This document shows positions 8,312-17,037 of a stretch of DNA of 64,000 bases, in pieces (within the stretch, counting starts at the first letter, position 1; each line of letters starts with the position of its first letter). The position numbers were made by a program, and so were the translations under genes. The DNA is from Roseibium aggregatum. Lineage in GTDB: Bacteria > Pseudomonadota > Alphaproteobacteria > Rhizobiales > Stappiaceae. The stretch lies in assembly GCF_014692675.1 (NCBI RefSeq), contig NZ_JABFCZ010000005.1, positions 124,001 through 188,000 of the forward strand, in the 5' to 3' direction. The notes beneath the pieces are model-generated. The model was given only the letters and a program-made list of their open reading frames with translations. It was not told the origin of the DNA and did not search any database.

Positions 8312-9652
8312 ATGACTTACACGAATTCTCCCCTGCTGCAATCGAGCGGCCCGGCACCGTCGAAGACAAACCTTGGCGGCAACCAGCAAAAGGGCGACGG
8401 CGGTGAACCGTCCCAGGAGAACCAGTTCCTGAACCTGATGCGGTCCCTGACCGGGAAAAAGCCGGCCTCGGCTCAACCCGGGACCGCGCAGGCAAGGTTG
8501 CAAGGCACAGCAAAGAAGGATGGCGAAGAGGGCGCTACGACGGCGAAGCCCGTGCAGCCCCAGCTTGCTGATGCAACGCTGAAAAAATCCGCCGCCCAAG
8601 GCGCCAATTCAGGCGGGAGGATGAAAGCCGGTACAGGCACCCCATCGGGCATGGTTGATCCCGCCGCAACAGCAGCTGATGCAAACGTTGAGGACCGATC
8701 AGATGCCGGTGAAAACGGGAATGGACCTAAGGATACGGCCCCGGGCGGTGCCGATGTCCTTGCCGGCGTCTTGAAACAACTGGCCGGCGGAGCCGCTCAA
8801 AACACCAGGGCTGCGCCGAACACGGCGGCCGGGCAGACGGGCGGGCAAGCATCTTCGCAGAATGCCGCCCAAGGCGGGCAGACCGCCAATACCCAATCGG
8901 CAAGCGGAGCCAGGACACCGGCGATCGGCGAAATGGGGGTCGAGGACCTGTTCGCCAAGTTCGGCGTCGAACCGGAAGCCGTTTCAGAAGGCCGCGTTGC
9001 CGACAAGCAGACGGCGGCTTTGAAGCCTCCAATCGATGCGGCGTCGGTCAAGGTCATCCGCCAGGAAACCCATTTTGCGCCGTCTTTCCGCCTGTCTCCG
9101 ATCCAGCAGCTGGGCGAGGGGATTGTGGCAAGCCTGAAGGCGGAAGCCTCCCGCGCTGCCGCCGAACCCCAAGGGCTGTCGATCAAGCCGGAGGGCGAGG
9201 CCGTCAAAACCCTGGAAATCAAACTGACGCCGGTTGAACTCGGTACGGTGAAGGTTTCGCTGAAAATCACCGGCGGCAATGTCGAAGTGACCATGACGGC
9301 CAGCAATCCGCAAACCGCCGAAATGCTGAAACAGGATCGGCAACTGCTCGATCAGATGCTTCGCGCGACCGGGCACAGGGCGGAATCGATCACCATTCAC
9401 GCCGCGGCGGACGACCGGGTTGCCGGTCCCCATCATGGCGGACAGCCCCAATCAAACGGCGCTTCGTTCTCCCAGGCGGACCAGAATGCAGGCAACGGAT
9501 CCTTCCAGAACCCGCTGCAGCAGGGCGGCCGCCAGGAAAACCGGGAGCAGGGCCGCCAAGCCCCGGATCAATTCGCCGGCGAAGACCTCACAAGGAGTGT
9601 TGAAGATGAAAAAGGTATGGATCAGCGCCACGATGGCGGCGTCTATCTTTAG
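8312..9652 (+). CDS. fliK: Flagellar hook-length control protein FliK (rhizobial MotD)
   Basis: This 446-residue secreted molecular ruler starts 1 bp after the motC stop. The first 280 residues are low-complexity, rich in Gln, Ala, Gly and Thr, as expected for an extended FliK N-terminus. The conserved Flg_hook domain occupies about residues 290-370 (LEIKLTPVELGTVKVSLKI, VTMTASNPQTAEMLKQD, LLDQMLRATGHRAESITIH). Rhizobial MotD was reclassified as FliK on this basis. Its 3' end overlaps the following transglycosylase gene by 47 bp in another frame. Confidence 0.9.
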   Translation: MTYTNSPLLQSSGPAPSKTNLGGNQQKGDGGEPSQENQFLNLMRSLTGKKPASAQPGTAQARLQGTAKKDGEEGATTAKPVQPQLADATLKKSAAQGANSGGRMKAGTGTPSGMVDPAATAADANVEDRSDAGENGNGPKDTAPGGADVLAGVLKQLAGGAAQNTRAAPNTAAGQTGGQASSQNAAQGGQTANTQSASGARTPAIGEMGVEDLFAKFGVEPEAVSEGRVADKQTAALKPPIDAASVKVIRQETHFAPSFRLSPIQQLGEGIVASLKAEASRAAAEPQGLSIKPEGEAVKTLEIKLTPVELGTVKVSLKITGGNVEVTMTASNPQTAEMLKQDRQLLDQMLRATGHRAESITIHAAADDRVAGPHHGGQPQSNGASFSQADQNAGNGSFQNPLQQGGRQENREQGRQAPDQFAGEDLTRSVEDEKGMDQRHDGGVYL

Positions 9653-10181
9653 CGGTCTGTCTTTGACGGGCACGCCTGCATCTGCGGAAGTCCAGAACGT
9701 CTGCGAACAGGAAATGGTCGCGGCCGCACGGCAATATCACGTTCCGCTTGGGGTGCTTTATGCCGTCGGTCTGACCGAAACCGGTCGGCGCAATTCGCTT
9801 TACCCCTATGCCCTCAACATTGAAGGAGCGGCGGAATTTCCGCCCTCGGCGGCAGCCGCAAAGGCCGATGTGCTCAAGGCCCACAAGCAGGGCAAGAAGC
9901 TGATCGACATCGGCTGCATGCAGATCAACCAGTATTACCACGGTTCGAAATTCACATCGCTCGATCAGATGCTGCAGCCCCGCGCAAATGTGCGCTACGC
10001 GGCGCGCTTCCTGAAGGAGCTGCGCCGGCGCCAGGGGTCATGGACCATGGCGGTCGCCCGCTACCATGCCGGCCCGGACAATGACCCGGCGCAAAAGCGG
10101 TATGTCTGCAAGGTGATCGAAAACATGGTAGCGACCGGCTTCGGCAAATGGACCCAAAAGTCCCGGGATTTCTGCAGTTAA
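9606..10181 (+). CDS. Secreted lytic transglycosylase of the flagellar cluster (SltF-like)
   Basis: The 191-residue protein has a signal peptide (about residues 1-27, ending PASAE) and a lysozyme-like SLT domain. The catalytic Glu is probably Glu58 in VGLTETGR, and the IGCMQINQYYHG and VARYHAGP segments match the rest of the fold. ATG 9606 follows AAGGAGTG and sits inside the end of fliK; the longer ORF from 9420 has no support and would remove the signal peptide. Many alphaproteobacteria use a separate SltF to open the cell wall for the rod because their FlgJ lacks the muramidase domain. That is the case here (see 20415). Confidence 0.88.
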   Translation: MKKVWISATMAASIFSGLSLTGTPASAEVQNVCEQEMVAAARQYHVPLGVLYAVGLTETGRRNSLYPYALNIEGAAEFPPSAAAAKADVLKAHKQGKKLIDIGCMQINQYYHGSKFTSLDQMLQPRANVRYAARFLKELRRRQGSWTMAVARYHAGPDNDPAQKRYVCKVIENMVATGFGKWTQKSRDFCS

Positions 10182-10340
10182 GCGCCGGCGGCGAGATATT
10201 ACCAGAAGCTATATTTAAAATTTAAAATAATTCGTCTCGTATTCAAATAAAATATCCGTCTATTTTTCAAGGCGACAGCTTCGCGCAAGATAAACCCCCT
10301 TGAATAGTCTCCAGTAAGTTTTGGAAACGGGAGACGTTCC
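10182..10340 (+). promoter_or_regulatory. AT-rich promoter region of the flgE operon
   Basis: The 159 bp before flgE are strikingly AT-rich around 10200-10265 compared with the flanking coding DNA. They contain the tandem repeat box described separately. No convincing terminator for the upstream operon is visible. Confidence 0.6.
10273..10294 (+). promoter_or_regulatory. Predicted FtcR box upstream of flgE
   Basis: Units CGACAGCTTCG (10273-10283) and CGCAAGATAAA (10284-10294) follow the 11-bp tandem pattern and end 46 bp before the flgE start. The second unit is the weaker half. Confidence 0.55.
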
Positions 10341-11615
10341 ATGGGTCTTTATGGAGTAATGCGCACCGGTGTTTCGGGCATGAACGCTCAGTCGAGCAAG
10401 CTTGGCACGGTTGCAGACAACATCGCCAATTCGAGCACCACTGGCTACAAGCGCGCGGCGTCGGAGTTCTCCTCCCTGGTTCTGTCTCAGGGAAGCGGGA
10501 CCTACAATTCCGGCGGTGTCGAGGCCCAGACCAAATATGCCATCACCGACCAGGGCGCGTTGAGTTACACGACGTCCAGCCTGGATCTCGCGGTTGAAGG
10601 CAACGGTTTCTTCGTGGTCTCCGACAAGGATGGCAGCCCGATGCTGACCCGGGCGGGATCGTTCGTTCCGACCGACGAAGGCTACCTGATCAACACGGCC
10701 GGCTATTACCTGCAGGGCTATCCGATCTCCAACGGTTCGACACCGACGCCGGTGGCCAACGGCCTTGGCGGCATGGAGCGGATCAACATTTCCCAGAACC
10801 GGCTCGAAGCGGTTCCCACCGATGACGCAACGCTCTGGACCAACGTGCCGGAGGATGCCGCGATCGTGGCGGCGGCCAACCTGCCGTCGGCCAACGCGGC
10901 GACCGCCACCTATTCGGCCAAGACCTCGCTGGTCGTCTATGACAACCTCGGCAACGAGGTGACGCTGGATGTCTATTATTCCAAGGTCACGGAAACCGCG
11001 GTCGACTCCGATTGGGAAGTGGCGATCTACGATGCTGCGGATGCGGCGGCCGGCGGTGGGTTTCCCTATTCGTCCGCCGCACTTTCGACCCAGACCCTCA
11101 CCTATGACGTCACGACCGGTGATTTGACCGGGGCAAGTCCGACCGTCATCAATGTGACTGTTCCCAACGGCGGAACCTTTGATATCGACCTTGCGGAATC
11201 CACCTATCTGGCGGCCGATTTCACGGTGACGGAAGTCAACGCGAACGGCAATGCGCCGAGCTCGGTGGAAGACGTCGAATTCGATGAAAACGGTACGCTC
11301 TACGCCCTTTACGCCAATGGCGACCGGCGCGCGATCTACCAGATCCCGCTCGCAGACGTGGCCAGCCCCGACAAGCTGACCCCTGTCTCCGGCAACCTCT
11401 ACCGTGTGTCCAATGAATCCGGTGACGTGCGGGTCGGTTTCCCGGGTGAGGGCGGTCTCGGCAACCTTGTCGTTGGCGCCCTTGAAAACTCCAACGTCGA
11501 TCTCGCCAGCGAGCTGACTTCGATGATCGAGTCCCAGCGCAGCTACACCGCAAGTTCCAAGGTGTTCAAGGCCGGCTCCGACCTTCTGGAAGAACTGGTC
11601 AACCTGGTCCGCTAA
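10341..11615 (+). CDS. flgE: Flagellar hook protein FlgE
   Basis: FlgE (424 residues) is the hook subunit. The N-terminal rod-family motif (MGLYGVMRTGVSGMNAQSSKLGTVADNIANSSTTGYKR), the YTTSSLDLAVEGNGFFVV segment and the C-terminal helix (LENSNVDLASELTSMIESQRSYTASSKVFKAGSDLLEELVNL) are diagnostic of axial proteins. The middle is the variable FlgE D2 region. It leads an operon with flgK, flgL, flaF, flbT, flgD and fliQ, with short gaps between genes. Confidence 0.97.
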   Translation: MGLYGVMRTGVSGMNAQSSKLGTVADNIANSSTTGYKRAASEFSSLVLSQGSGTYNSGGVEAQTKYAITDQGALSYTTSSLDLAVEGNGFFVVSDKDGSPMLTRAGSFVPTDEGYLINTAGYYLQGYPISNGSTPTPVANGLGGMERINISQNRLEAVPTDDATLWTNVPEDAAIVAAANLPSANAATATYSAKTSLVVYDNLGNEVTLDVYYSKVTETAVDSDWEVAIYDAADAAAGGGFPYSSAALSTQTLTYDVTTGDLTGASPTVINVTVPNGGTFDIDLAESTYLAADFTVTEVNANGNAPSSVEDVEFDENGTLYALYANGDRRAIYQIPLADVASPDKLTPVSGNLYRVSNESGDVRVGFPGEGGLGNLVVGALENSNVDLASELTSMIESQRSYTASSKVFKAGSDLLEELVNLVR

Positions 11616-11643
11616 CGCACGGAAAAGTCGAGAGTAACATGTC

Positions 11644-13131
11644 ATGAGTCTGTCCGTCGCACTCCAGGTCGCCCAGTCCGCACTCGCGGCCCGGCAAGCG
11701 GAAACCGCAACGACCTCGCGCAATATCGCCGGGGCCCAGGACGCCGGGTATACCCGCAAGTCGGTGATGCTCAGCTCGGTCTATTCCGAAGCCGGCCAGT
11801 CCGGCGGTGTCCGGGTCGAGGGCATTGCCCGCACCACCGACAGCGCGCTCTATACGTCGCTGCTGACCTCCACTTCAGCAGGGTCTTCCCAACAGGCGGT
11901 GCTCGACGGGCTGGAGCGTCTGAACGAGACCATCGGCGATACGGCGCTGGAGATGTCGCCGTCCGCCCGTCTCGGGGACCTGAAAACATCAATTCAGGCC
12001 TACGCATCGGACCCGAACAACACCATTCTCGCTCAGGATTTCCTGCAGAATGCCAAGGACATGGCAAGATCCCTGAAAGAGGGGTCTGACCTCGTGCAGT
12101 CGGTTCGCGCCGACGCCGACGCGGCCATCGACGACTCCGTCGATGAAATCAACAAGCTGCTCGGCCAGCTTGAGGATCTCAACACGGTGATTGTCCGGGG
12201 AACCCAGAGCGGTGCGGATGTGACCGATGCCCTGGACAGCCGGGACCAGGTCCTGCTTTCGCTGTCGGAGGAAATCGGGATCCGGACCCTGACACAGGCC
12301 GACGGCGGCATGGTGGTCTATACCGACAGCGGCGTGACCCTGTTTGAAACCACGGCCAGGACGGTGAGCTTCGACAAGACCAACACGTTCGGGCCGGCAA
12401 CCATCGGCAATCAGGTCTATATCGACGGGGTGCCGGTCGCCGGACCGAATGCGATCATGCCGATTTCAAGCGGACGGCTGCAGGGGCTGACCACGCTTCG
12501 CGATGATGTCGCGGTGACCTATCAAAGCCAGCTCGACGAAATTGCCCGCGGCCTGGTGGAAGCCTTCGCCGAAATCGACCAGGTCGCCGCCGGACCGGAC
12601 CAGGCAGGTCTCTTCACCTGGACGGGCGGGCCGGCGGTTCCCGCGACCGGTACACTGGTCATCGGTCTGGCCGCAGACATCCAGGTGAACGCCAATGCCG
12701 ATCCCGATCAGGGCGGCGACCTGGACCTTTTGAGAGATGGCGGTATCTCGGATCCGCTGGATCCGAACTACGACTACAACCCGGGCGATCTCGCCGGCTA
12801 CAGCGGACGCCTGCAGGACTACCTGGACGCCATGGATGCGCCGCGGGTTTTCGACAGCGGCGTGGAACTCGATCCGACCGACACGCTGTCCGGTTTCGCC
12901 TCGTCATCGGTCAGCTGGCTGGAAAGTCGGCGTCAGACGGCAACCAGCGATCTGGAAGTCCAGTCCGTCATCGTTTCCAGAACGGCGGAATCCCTTTCGA
13001 ACGCCACCGGCGTGAACCTCGATGAGGAGATGACCCGCATGCTCGACATCGAGCGCGCGTATGCGGCCGCCGCAAAACTGATCACCGCCGTCGAAAGCAT
13101 GCTCGACGACCTTCTGGCCGCTGCGAGGTAA
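11644..13131 (+). CDS. flgK: Flagellar hook-associated protein FlgK (HAP1)
   Basis: FlgK (495 residues) forms the first hook-filament junction ring. The N-terminus SLSVALQVAQSALAARQAETATTSRNIAGAQDAGYTRK is the axial-family helix, RDQVLLSLSEEIGI and GGMVVYTDSGVTLFE are FlgK-type, and the C-terminus TGVNLDEEMTRMLDIERAYAAAAKLITAVESMLDDLL is the conserved D0 helix. It lies 28 bp after flgE and 6 bp before flgL. Its partner FliD is not in the window. Confidence 0.96.
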   Translation: MSLSVALQVAQSALAARQAETATTSRNIAGAQDAGYTRKSVMLSSVYSEAGQSGGVRVEGIARTTDSALYTSLLTSTSAGSSQQAVLDGLERLNETIGDTALEMSPSARLGDLKTSIQAYASDPNNTILAQDFLQNAKDMARSLKEGSDLVQSVRADADAAIDDSVDEINKLLGQLEDLNTVIVRGTQSGADVTDALDSRDQVLLSLSEEIGIRTLTQADGGMVVYTDSGVTLFETTARTVSFDKTNTFGPATIGNQVYIDGVPVAGPNAIMPISSGRLQGLTTLRDDVAVTYQSQLDEIARGLVEAFAEIDQVAAGPDQAGLFTWTGGPAVPATGTLVIGLAADIQVNANADPDQGGDLDLLRDGGISDPLDPNYDYNPGDLAGYSGRLQDYLDAMDAPRVFDSGVELDPTDTLSGFASSSVSWLESRRQTATSDLEVQSVIVSRTAESLSNATGVNLDEEMTRMLDIERAYAAAAKLITAVESMLDDLLAAAR

Positions 13132-13137
13132 GCCGCT

Positions 13138-14184
13138 ATGAAAATGACCTATATTTCAACGATTTCCATGTCGGACGGCGCCCGGCGGCAGATGATGAGC
13201 CAGGCCGGCAACGTCAACAAGCTTCAGACGGAGCTATCCTCCGGCCGGAAATTCGATGTCGGGCTCGATCTCGGCAGCAAGACCGGGGAAACCGTCACGC
13301 TCCGCTCCGAGTTCGAATTCCTGAACACCATTGCCGACACCAACGGCCTGACGGCATCGCGGCTCGACGTCGCCCAGGCAGCGATGGAAGACATGCGCGG
13401 CGTTGCGGAAGACTTTCTGGCGACCCTGGTCGCCGTGAGGAACAGCAATGGCAGCAATTCGGTGACGCAAACGGAAGCGGCGGGCAATCTGGAGCTGCTG
13501 ATGTCGCGTCTGAACACCCAGCTGAACGGCAACTTCATCTTCGCCGGGATCAATTCCGATGTGGCGCCGATCAACGATTACAACGATCCGTTGCAGCCCA
13601 ACAAGATCGCGGCCGATGCGGCCTTCCTCGGACAATTCGGCTTTACCCAGACCGATTCGAACGTATCGACGATTACCGGCGCGGCCATGACGGCCTATCT
13701 GAACGGGCCGTTCGACGCGCTGTTTGCCGATCCGAACTGGGGCAACGACTGGTCGAGTGCCTCCGATCAGACCGTCGTCAGCCGGATTTCGGCGAGCGAG
13801 GAACTGACCACGTCGGTGAGCGCCAATGAAGTGCCGTTCCGCAAACTGGCCCAGGCCTTCACCATGATGTCCGACCTTGGCAACGACAACCTCGGCGCGG
13901 ATGCCTACAAGGCCGTTGTCGACAAGTCGATCTCGCTGATCGGTGAGGCGATCGTGGGCGTTACCAACCTCATGGGTGAGATGGGGACGGCCCAGGAACG
14001 CGTCTCGGTCGCTAACGATCGCATTTCCATTCAGACCGACATTTTGAACCAGCGCATCAATGCGCTTGAAAACGTCAATCTGGAGGAAACGTCGGTTCAC
14101 CTGAACACCGCGATCACCCAGCTGGAGACGACCTATGCGATCAGCGCGCGGATCCAGCAGCTGAGCATTCTCAACTACTTCTGA
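13138..14184 (+). CDS. flgL: Flagellar hook-associated protein FlgL (HAP3)
   Basis: FlgL (348 residues) is the second junction protein and is flagellin-related. The N-terminal helix (YISTISMSDGARRQMMSQAGNVNKLQTELSSGRKFDVGLDLGSKTGETV) and the C-terminal helix (LNTAITQLETTYAISARIQQLSILNYF) are typical. The central part includes LMSRLNTQLNGNFIFAGINSD, a FlgL motif. It starts 6 bp after flgK, so the two are cotranscribed. Confidence 0.95.
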   Translation: MKMTYISTISMSDGARRQMMSQAGNVNKLQTELSSGRKFDVGLDLGSKTGETVTLRSEFEFLNTIADTNGLTASRLDVAQAAMEDMRGVAEDFLATLVAVRNSNGSNSVTQTEAAGNLELLMSRLNTQLNGNFIFAGINSDVAPINDYNDPLQPNKIAADAAFLGQFGFTQTDSNVSTITGAAMTAYLNGPFDALFADPNWGNDWSSASDQTVVSRISASEELTTSVSANEVPFRKLAQAFTMMSDLGNDNLGADAYKAVVDKSISLIGEAIVGVTNLMGEMGTAQERVSVANDRISIQTDILNQRINALENVNLEETSVHLNTAITQLETTYAISARIQQLSILNYF

Positions 14185-14238
14185 TCCCGCCGGCAATCTG
14201 GCCCCGCAGCAACGACTTGAATAACGAGAGAGGGTTCC

Positions 14239-14589
14239 ATGTACAATTTGTCTTATGCCGAGACCATGGACGATATCTGTGCCGACGAAAAACTGAACGA
14301 ACTTGAAGCGATGAACATCGTCATCGCCAAGCTGGAGCTGGCGAAAGACACCGGGACGAATTCCCGCGAAACGGTCGAAGCCCTGTTCTACACCCGGCGT
14401 CTTTGGGGCTACTTCCTGGAAAGCCTGACCGACGACAACAATGAATTGCCCACCTCGTTGCGCGCCCAACTGATTTCGATCGGCATCTGGGCGATCAAGG
14501 AAACCGAACGGATCCGGCAGAACGAAAGCCAAAGCCTGGATCCGCTCATTCAAATCAACTGCATCATTCGCGACAGCCTGAACGGATAA
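14239..14589 (+). CDS. flaF: Flagellar biosynthesis regulator FlaF
   Basis: FlaF (116 residues) acts with FlbT to couple flagellin synthesis to assembly; in Caulobacter FlaF promotes and FlbT represses flagellin translation. The family pattern is visible in YAETMDDICADEKLNELEAMNIVIAKLE, RLWGYFLESLTDDNNELPTSLRAQLISIGIWAIKE and DPLIQINCIIRDSL. The start is preceded by GAGAGAGGG. It lies 54 bp after flgL and 4 bp before flbT. Confidence 0.95.
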   Translation: MYNLSYAETMDDICADEKLNELEAMNIVIAKLELAKDTGTNSRETVEALFYTRRLWGYFLESLTDDNNELPTSLRAQLISIGIWAIKETERIRQNESQSLDPLIQINCIIRDSLNG

Positions 14590-14593
14590 ATCG

Positions 14594-15016
14594 ATGAAAA
14601 TTGGTCTGAAAGCGGGCGAGCGCCTGTTCGTGAACGGAGCCGTCCTGCGCGTGGAGCGCAAGACTAATCTGGAACTGATGAATGATGCGGTCTTCCTCCT
14701 GGAAAACCATGTCCTTCAGCCCGAAGATGCGACGACCCCGTTGCGCCAGCTCTATTTCGTCCTGCAGACGATGGTGATGGACCCGGTCGCGGCACCGTCG
14801 GTCCAGGGCCTGTTCGAGATGATGATGCGCTCGGCAAAGGCCGTCTTTTCCAATCCGCACATTCTGGAGTCCTTGAAAGAGGTCAAAACCATGAACGAGC
14901 AATCCCGCTGGTTCGAGGCCATGAAGATTGTGCGCAGCCTCTATCCGACGGAAGCCGCGTTGATGAGCGGCGGCGAGGCCGAAATCGAGCAGGTTGTCCG
15001 CCTGGCCTGTGCCTGA
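14594..15016 (+). CDS. flbT: Flagellin post-transcriptional regulator FlbT
   Basis: FlbT (140 residues) is an RNA-acting repressor of flagellin translation in Caulobacter. Family motifs are clear: MKIGLKAGERLFVNGAVLRVERK, NDAVFLLENHVLQPEDATTPLRQLYFVLQTMVMDP and ARWF-like SRWFEAMKIVRSLYPTEAALM. It is placed between flaF and flgD as in rhizobia. The structured flagellin leader at 2284-2392 is a candidate target. Confidence 0.96.
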   Translation: MKIGLKAGERLFVNGAVLRVERKTNLELMNDAVFLLENHVLQPEDATTPLRQLYFVLQTMVMDPVAAPSVQGLFEMMMRSAKAVFSNPHILESLKEVKTMNEQSRWFEAMKIVRSLYPTEAALMSGGEAEIEQVVRLACA

Positions 15017-15030
15017 AAGGAGTTTCCGAC

Positions 15031-15432
15031 ATGACCGTTTCCGCAGTAAATGCCGCGACCGCCGCGGACAAGACCACCACGGCCAGCGCAGCCAAGGAAC
15101 AGCTCACCGTCGATTATGACGCCTTCCTGCAGTTGATGATGGCGCAAATGCAGAACCAGGATCCGACCGATCCGGTGGATTCCTCCGAACAGCTCGCCCA
15201 GCTTGCCAGCTTCTCCCAGGTGGAGCAGTCGATCGAAACCAATTCCAAGCTCGATACCATGCTGACCAACATGTCCTTCGGCCAGGTGGATGACCTGATC
15301 GGCCGCACGGCGACCGATGCCAACGGCAATTCCGGCGTGGTGACCTCCGTCGAAATCTATTCCGACGGCACGGTTCTCGGTCTCGACAACGGCAAGGGCA
15401 TCCTGCTGGGTGCCGGCGTGACGATCACCTGA
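15031..15432 (+). CDS. flgD: Flagellar hook capping protein FlgD
   Basis: FlgD (133 residues) is the scaffold for hook assembly. The conserved N-terminal core is present (DYDAFLQLMMAQMQNQDPTDPVDSSEQLAQLASFSQVEQS), but the C-terminal FLG-D FlgE-like and tudor modules of the enteric protein are largely missing. This short form is normal in rhizobia. It lies 14 bp after flbT and 2 bp before fliQ. Confidence 0.95.
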   Translation: MTVSAVNAATAADKTTTASAAKEQLTVDYDAFLQLMMAQMQNQDPTDPVDSSEQLAQLASFSQVEQSIETNSKLDTMLTNMSFGQVDDLIGRTATDANGNSGVVTSVEIYSDGTVLGLDNGKGILLGAGVTIT

Positions 15433-15434
15433 CC

Positions 15435-15701
15435 ATGAACGAAGTCGATGCACTCGACCTGGTCAGGTCGGCGATCTGGACGATCATCATCGGATCGGCG
15501 CCGGCCATCGTGCCCGCGATGGTGGTCGGGATCGCCATCGCCTTGCTGCAGGCGCTGACCCAGGTTCAGGAAATCACCCTGACCTTCATCCCGAAGATCG
15601 TTGCAATCCTGGTGATGATCATCATCGCCGGTCCGTTCATCGGGGGGCAGATCTACGGCCTGACCGTCCTGATCTACGGACGGATCGAGCACGGGTTTTA
15701 A
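15435..15701 (+). CDS. fliQ: Flagellar export gate protein FliQ
   Basis: FliQ (88 residues) has two TM helices and is part of the FliPQR gate. AIWTIIIGSAPAIVPAMVVGIAIALLQALTQVQEITLTFIPKIVAILVMIIIAG is the near-complete family signature. It closes the flgE operon and is followed by a terminator. Confidence 0.97.
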   Translation: MNEVDALDLVRSAIWTIIIGSAPAIVPAMVVGIAIALLQALTQVQEITLTFIPKIVAILVMIIIAGPFIGGQIYGLTVLIYGRIEHGF

Positions 15702-15708
15702 AACAGGT

Positions 15709-15740
15709 CGGCCGGCCTCCAGGGCCGGCCGTTTGCTTTT
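15709..15740 (+). terminator. Terminator of the flgE-fliQ operon
   Basis: A 9-bp GC-only stem (15709-15717 with 15723-15731) with a 5-nt loop is followed by TTTGCTTTTT. It may also serve the convergent dehydrogenase gene that ends at 15764. Confidence 0.88.
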
Positions 15741-15763
15741 TCGCAGCTAAGACCGATTACGCG

Positions 15764-16858
15764 TCAGGTCTGGAGCGCTTCGGCGAGTTTCTGCGAAAAA
15801 GCCCTGGTGCCGAGCGGTCCGCCAAGATCCCGGGTCCGGGTTTCCGGCTTTTCCAGAAGGATGTCGACCGCCTTTTCAATTGCGTCTGAAGCCGCAATCA
15901 GCCGTTTATCGCCTTCCCGCCGTCCGATCCAGTTCAACAGCATGGCGCCGGATGCAATCAGGGAGACGGGATTGGCAATGTCCCTGCCGGCGATGTCCGG
16001 TGCCGAGCCATGCTGCGCCTGGGCCATGGCATGGTCTGCCCCCGCATTCAGCGAGGCGGCGAGGCCGAGACCTCCGGCCATTTCGGACGCCTGATCCGAA
16101 AGGATATCCCCGAACATGTTCGTGGTCACGATAACGTCGAATTCGGCCGGATCGCGTACCAGATACGCCGCCATGGCATCCACCAGCCGTTCCTCGTAGG
16201 CAACATCCGGAAATCCCTTGGCCACGGTGCGAACGCATTCCAGAAAGAGGCCGTCCGAGACGCGCAGCACATTTGCCTTGTGGACGGCCGTGACCTTCTT
16301 TCTGCGCTTTCGGGCAAGCGCAAAGGCCGTTTCCGCAATTCGCAGGGACGCCTCGCGTGTAACTTTCCGGACCGAAAGGGCGATGTCGGGCGTGGGCATG
16401 AACTCGCCCGGTCCGAGATACATGGATCTGTCGGAATAGAAGCCTTCGGTGTTTTCACGAACGATGACGAGATCGAGGCTCTTGTCCAAGGGGGACTTGA
16501 GACCGGGTCGTAAATAGGCCGGACGGATATTTGCATAGAGGTCCAGTCCGATCCGAAGCGCGCCGGATGGGTTGATGCCGCCCTGATCCCGAGGCGGATA
16601 CTCATTGTGGGAAACGGGTCCCATGAGAATGCCGTCTGCCTCCGAGGCCTTGGCAAGCGTATCCTGCGGGAACGTGGTCCCGTGGGTTTCGAGCGCCGCA
16701 AAACCGGCGGGAAGAGCTCTATAGCTTATACCGAAGCCGAACATTCCTGCCGCCGCGGACAGGACGGCTTGCGTCGCAGTCGTGATTTCCGGGCCGATAC
16801 CGTCGCCGGCCAGAACGGCGAGTGTCAGATTGGTCTGCTGACTGGTCTGGTTGGTCAA
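15764..16858 (-). CDS. Isocitrate/isopropylmalate dehydrogenase family protein
   Basis: This 364-residue enzyme belongs to the beta-decarboxylating dehydrogenases that oxidise a 2-hydroxy acid with NAD(P). Visible motifs are GDGIGPEI near the N-terminus, the substrate-binding block VIVRENTEGFYSD, Lys in VTAVHKANVLR, and NMFGDILSDQASEMAGGLGLAAS with the metal-binding Asp residues. Substrate is unclear (isopropylmalate, tartrate and homoisocitrate enzymes share these motifs). The start appears to be TTG 16858, preceded by GGGAG at good spacing; no in-frame ATG occurs before residue 39. It is the only non-flagellar gene inside the flagellar block and runs against it. Confidence 0.88.
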   Translation of the reverse strand: MTNQTSQQTNLTLAVLAGDGIGPEITTATQAVLSAAAGMFGFGISYRALPAGFAALETHGTTFPQDTLAKASEADGILMGPVSHNEYPPRDQGGINPSGALRIGLDLYANIRPAYLRPGLKSPLDKSLDLVIVRENTEGFYSDRSMYLGPGEFMPTPDIALSVRKVTREASLRIAETAFALARKRRKKVTAVHKANVLRVSDGLFLECVRTVAKGFPDVAYEERLVDAMAAYLVRDPAEFDVIVTTNMFGDILSDQASEMAGGLGLAASLNAGADHAMAQAQHGSAPDIAGRDIANPVSLIASGAMLLNWIGRREGDKRLIAASDAIEKAVDILLEKPETRTRDLGGPLGTRAFSQKLAEALQT

Positions 16859-16874
16859 TCCTTGGCTCCCTGAA

Positions 16875-16888
16875 TTTCAATTTTGAAA
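16875..16888. promoter_or_regulatory. Inverted repeat upstream of the dehydrogenase gene
   Basis: TTTCAA and TTGAAA separated by 2 bp lie 17-30 bp before the dehydrogenase start codon, in the 179-bp divergent gap shared with flhA. This could be an operator for the dehydrogenase gene; no local regulator gene is present. Confidence 0.3.
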
Positions 16889-16974
16889 CGTATTTTAGGT
16901 TCCGGTGGTTTTGTCCCTGTTAACATGCCGGACTTTGCCCGGGCCTTTCGAAACTCCGGGTTCGGTCGCCCAGG

Positions 16975-16996
16975 CACAAAGTTCACGCAAGCTTCG
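16975..16996 (+). promoter_or_regulatory. Predicted FtcR box upstream of flhA
   Basis: Units CACAAAGTTCA (16975-16985) and CGCAAGCTTCG (16986-16996, a perfect consensus copy) end 41 bp before the flhA start. Confidence 0.62.
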
Positions 16997-17037
16997 CCGG
17001 TCATGGTGCGGACAGTTCTTTCCGACCGCGAGAAGAC

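Noticed and set aside
10195..10260. CtrA-type sites (TTAA-N7-TTAA) upstream of flgE, and likewise before ftcR
   Set aside because: TTAA half-sites occur, but no pair has the required 7-bp spacing.
10260..11759. 499-codon open frame on the minus strand opposite flgE
   Set aside because: It mirrors a clear flgE gene; composition is that of an antisense shadow and there is no domain or ribosome-binding site.
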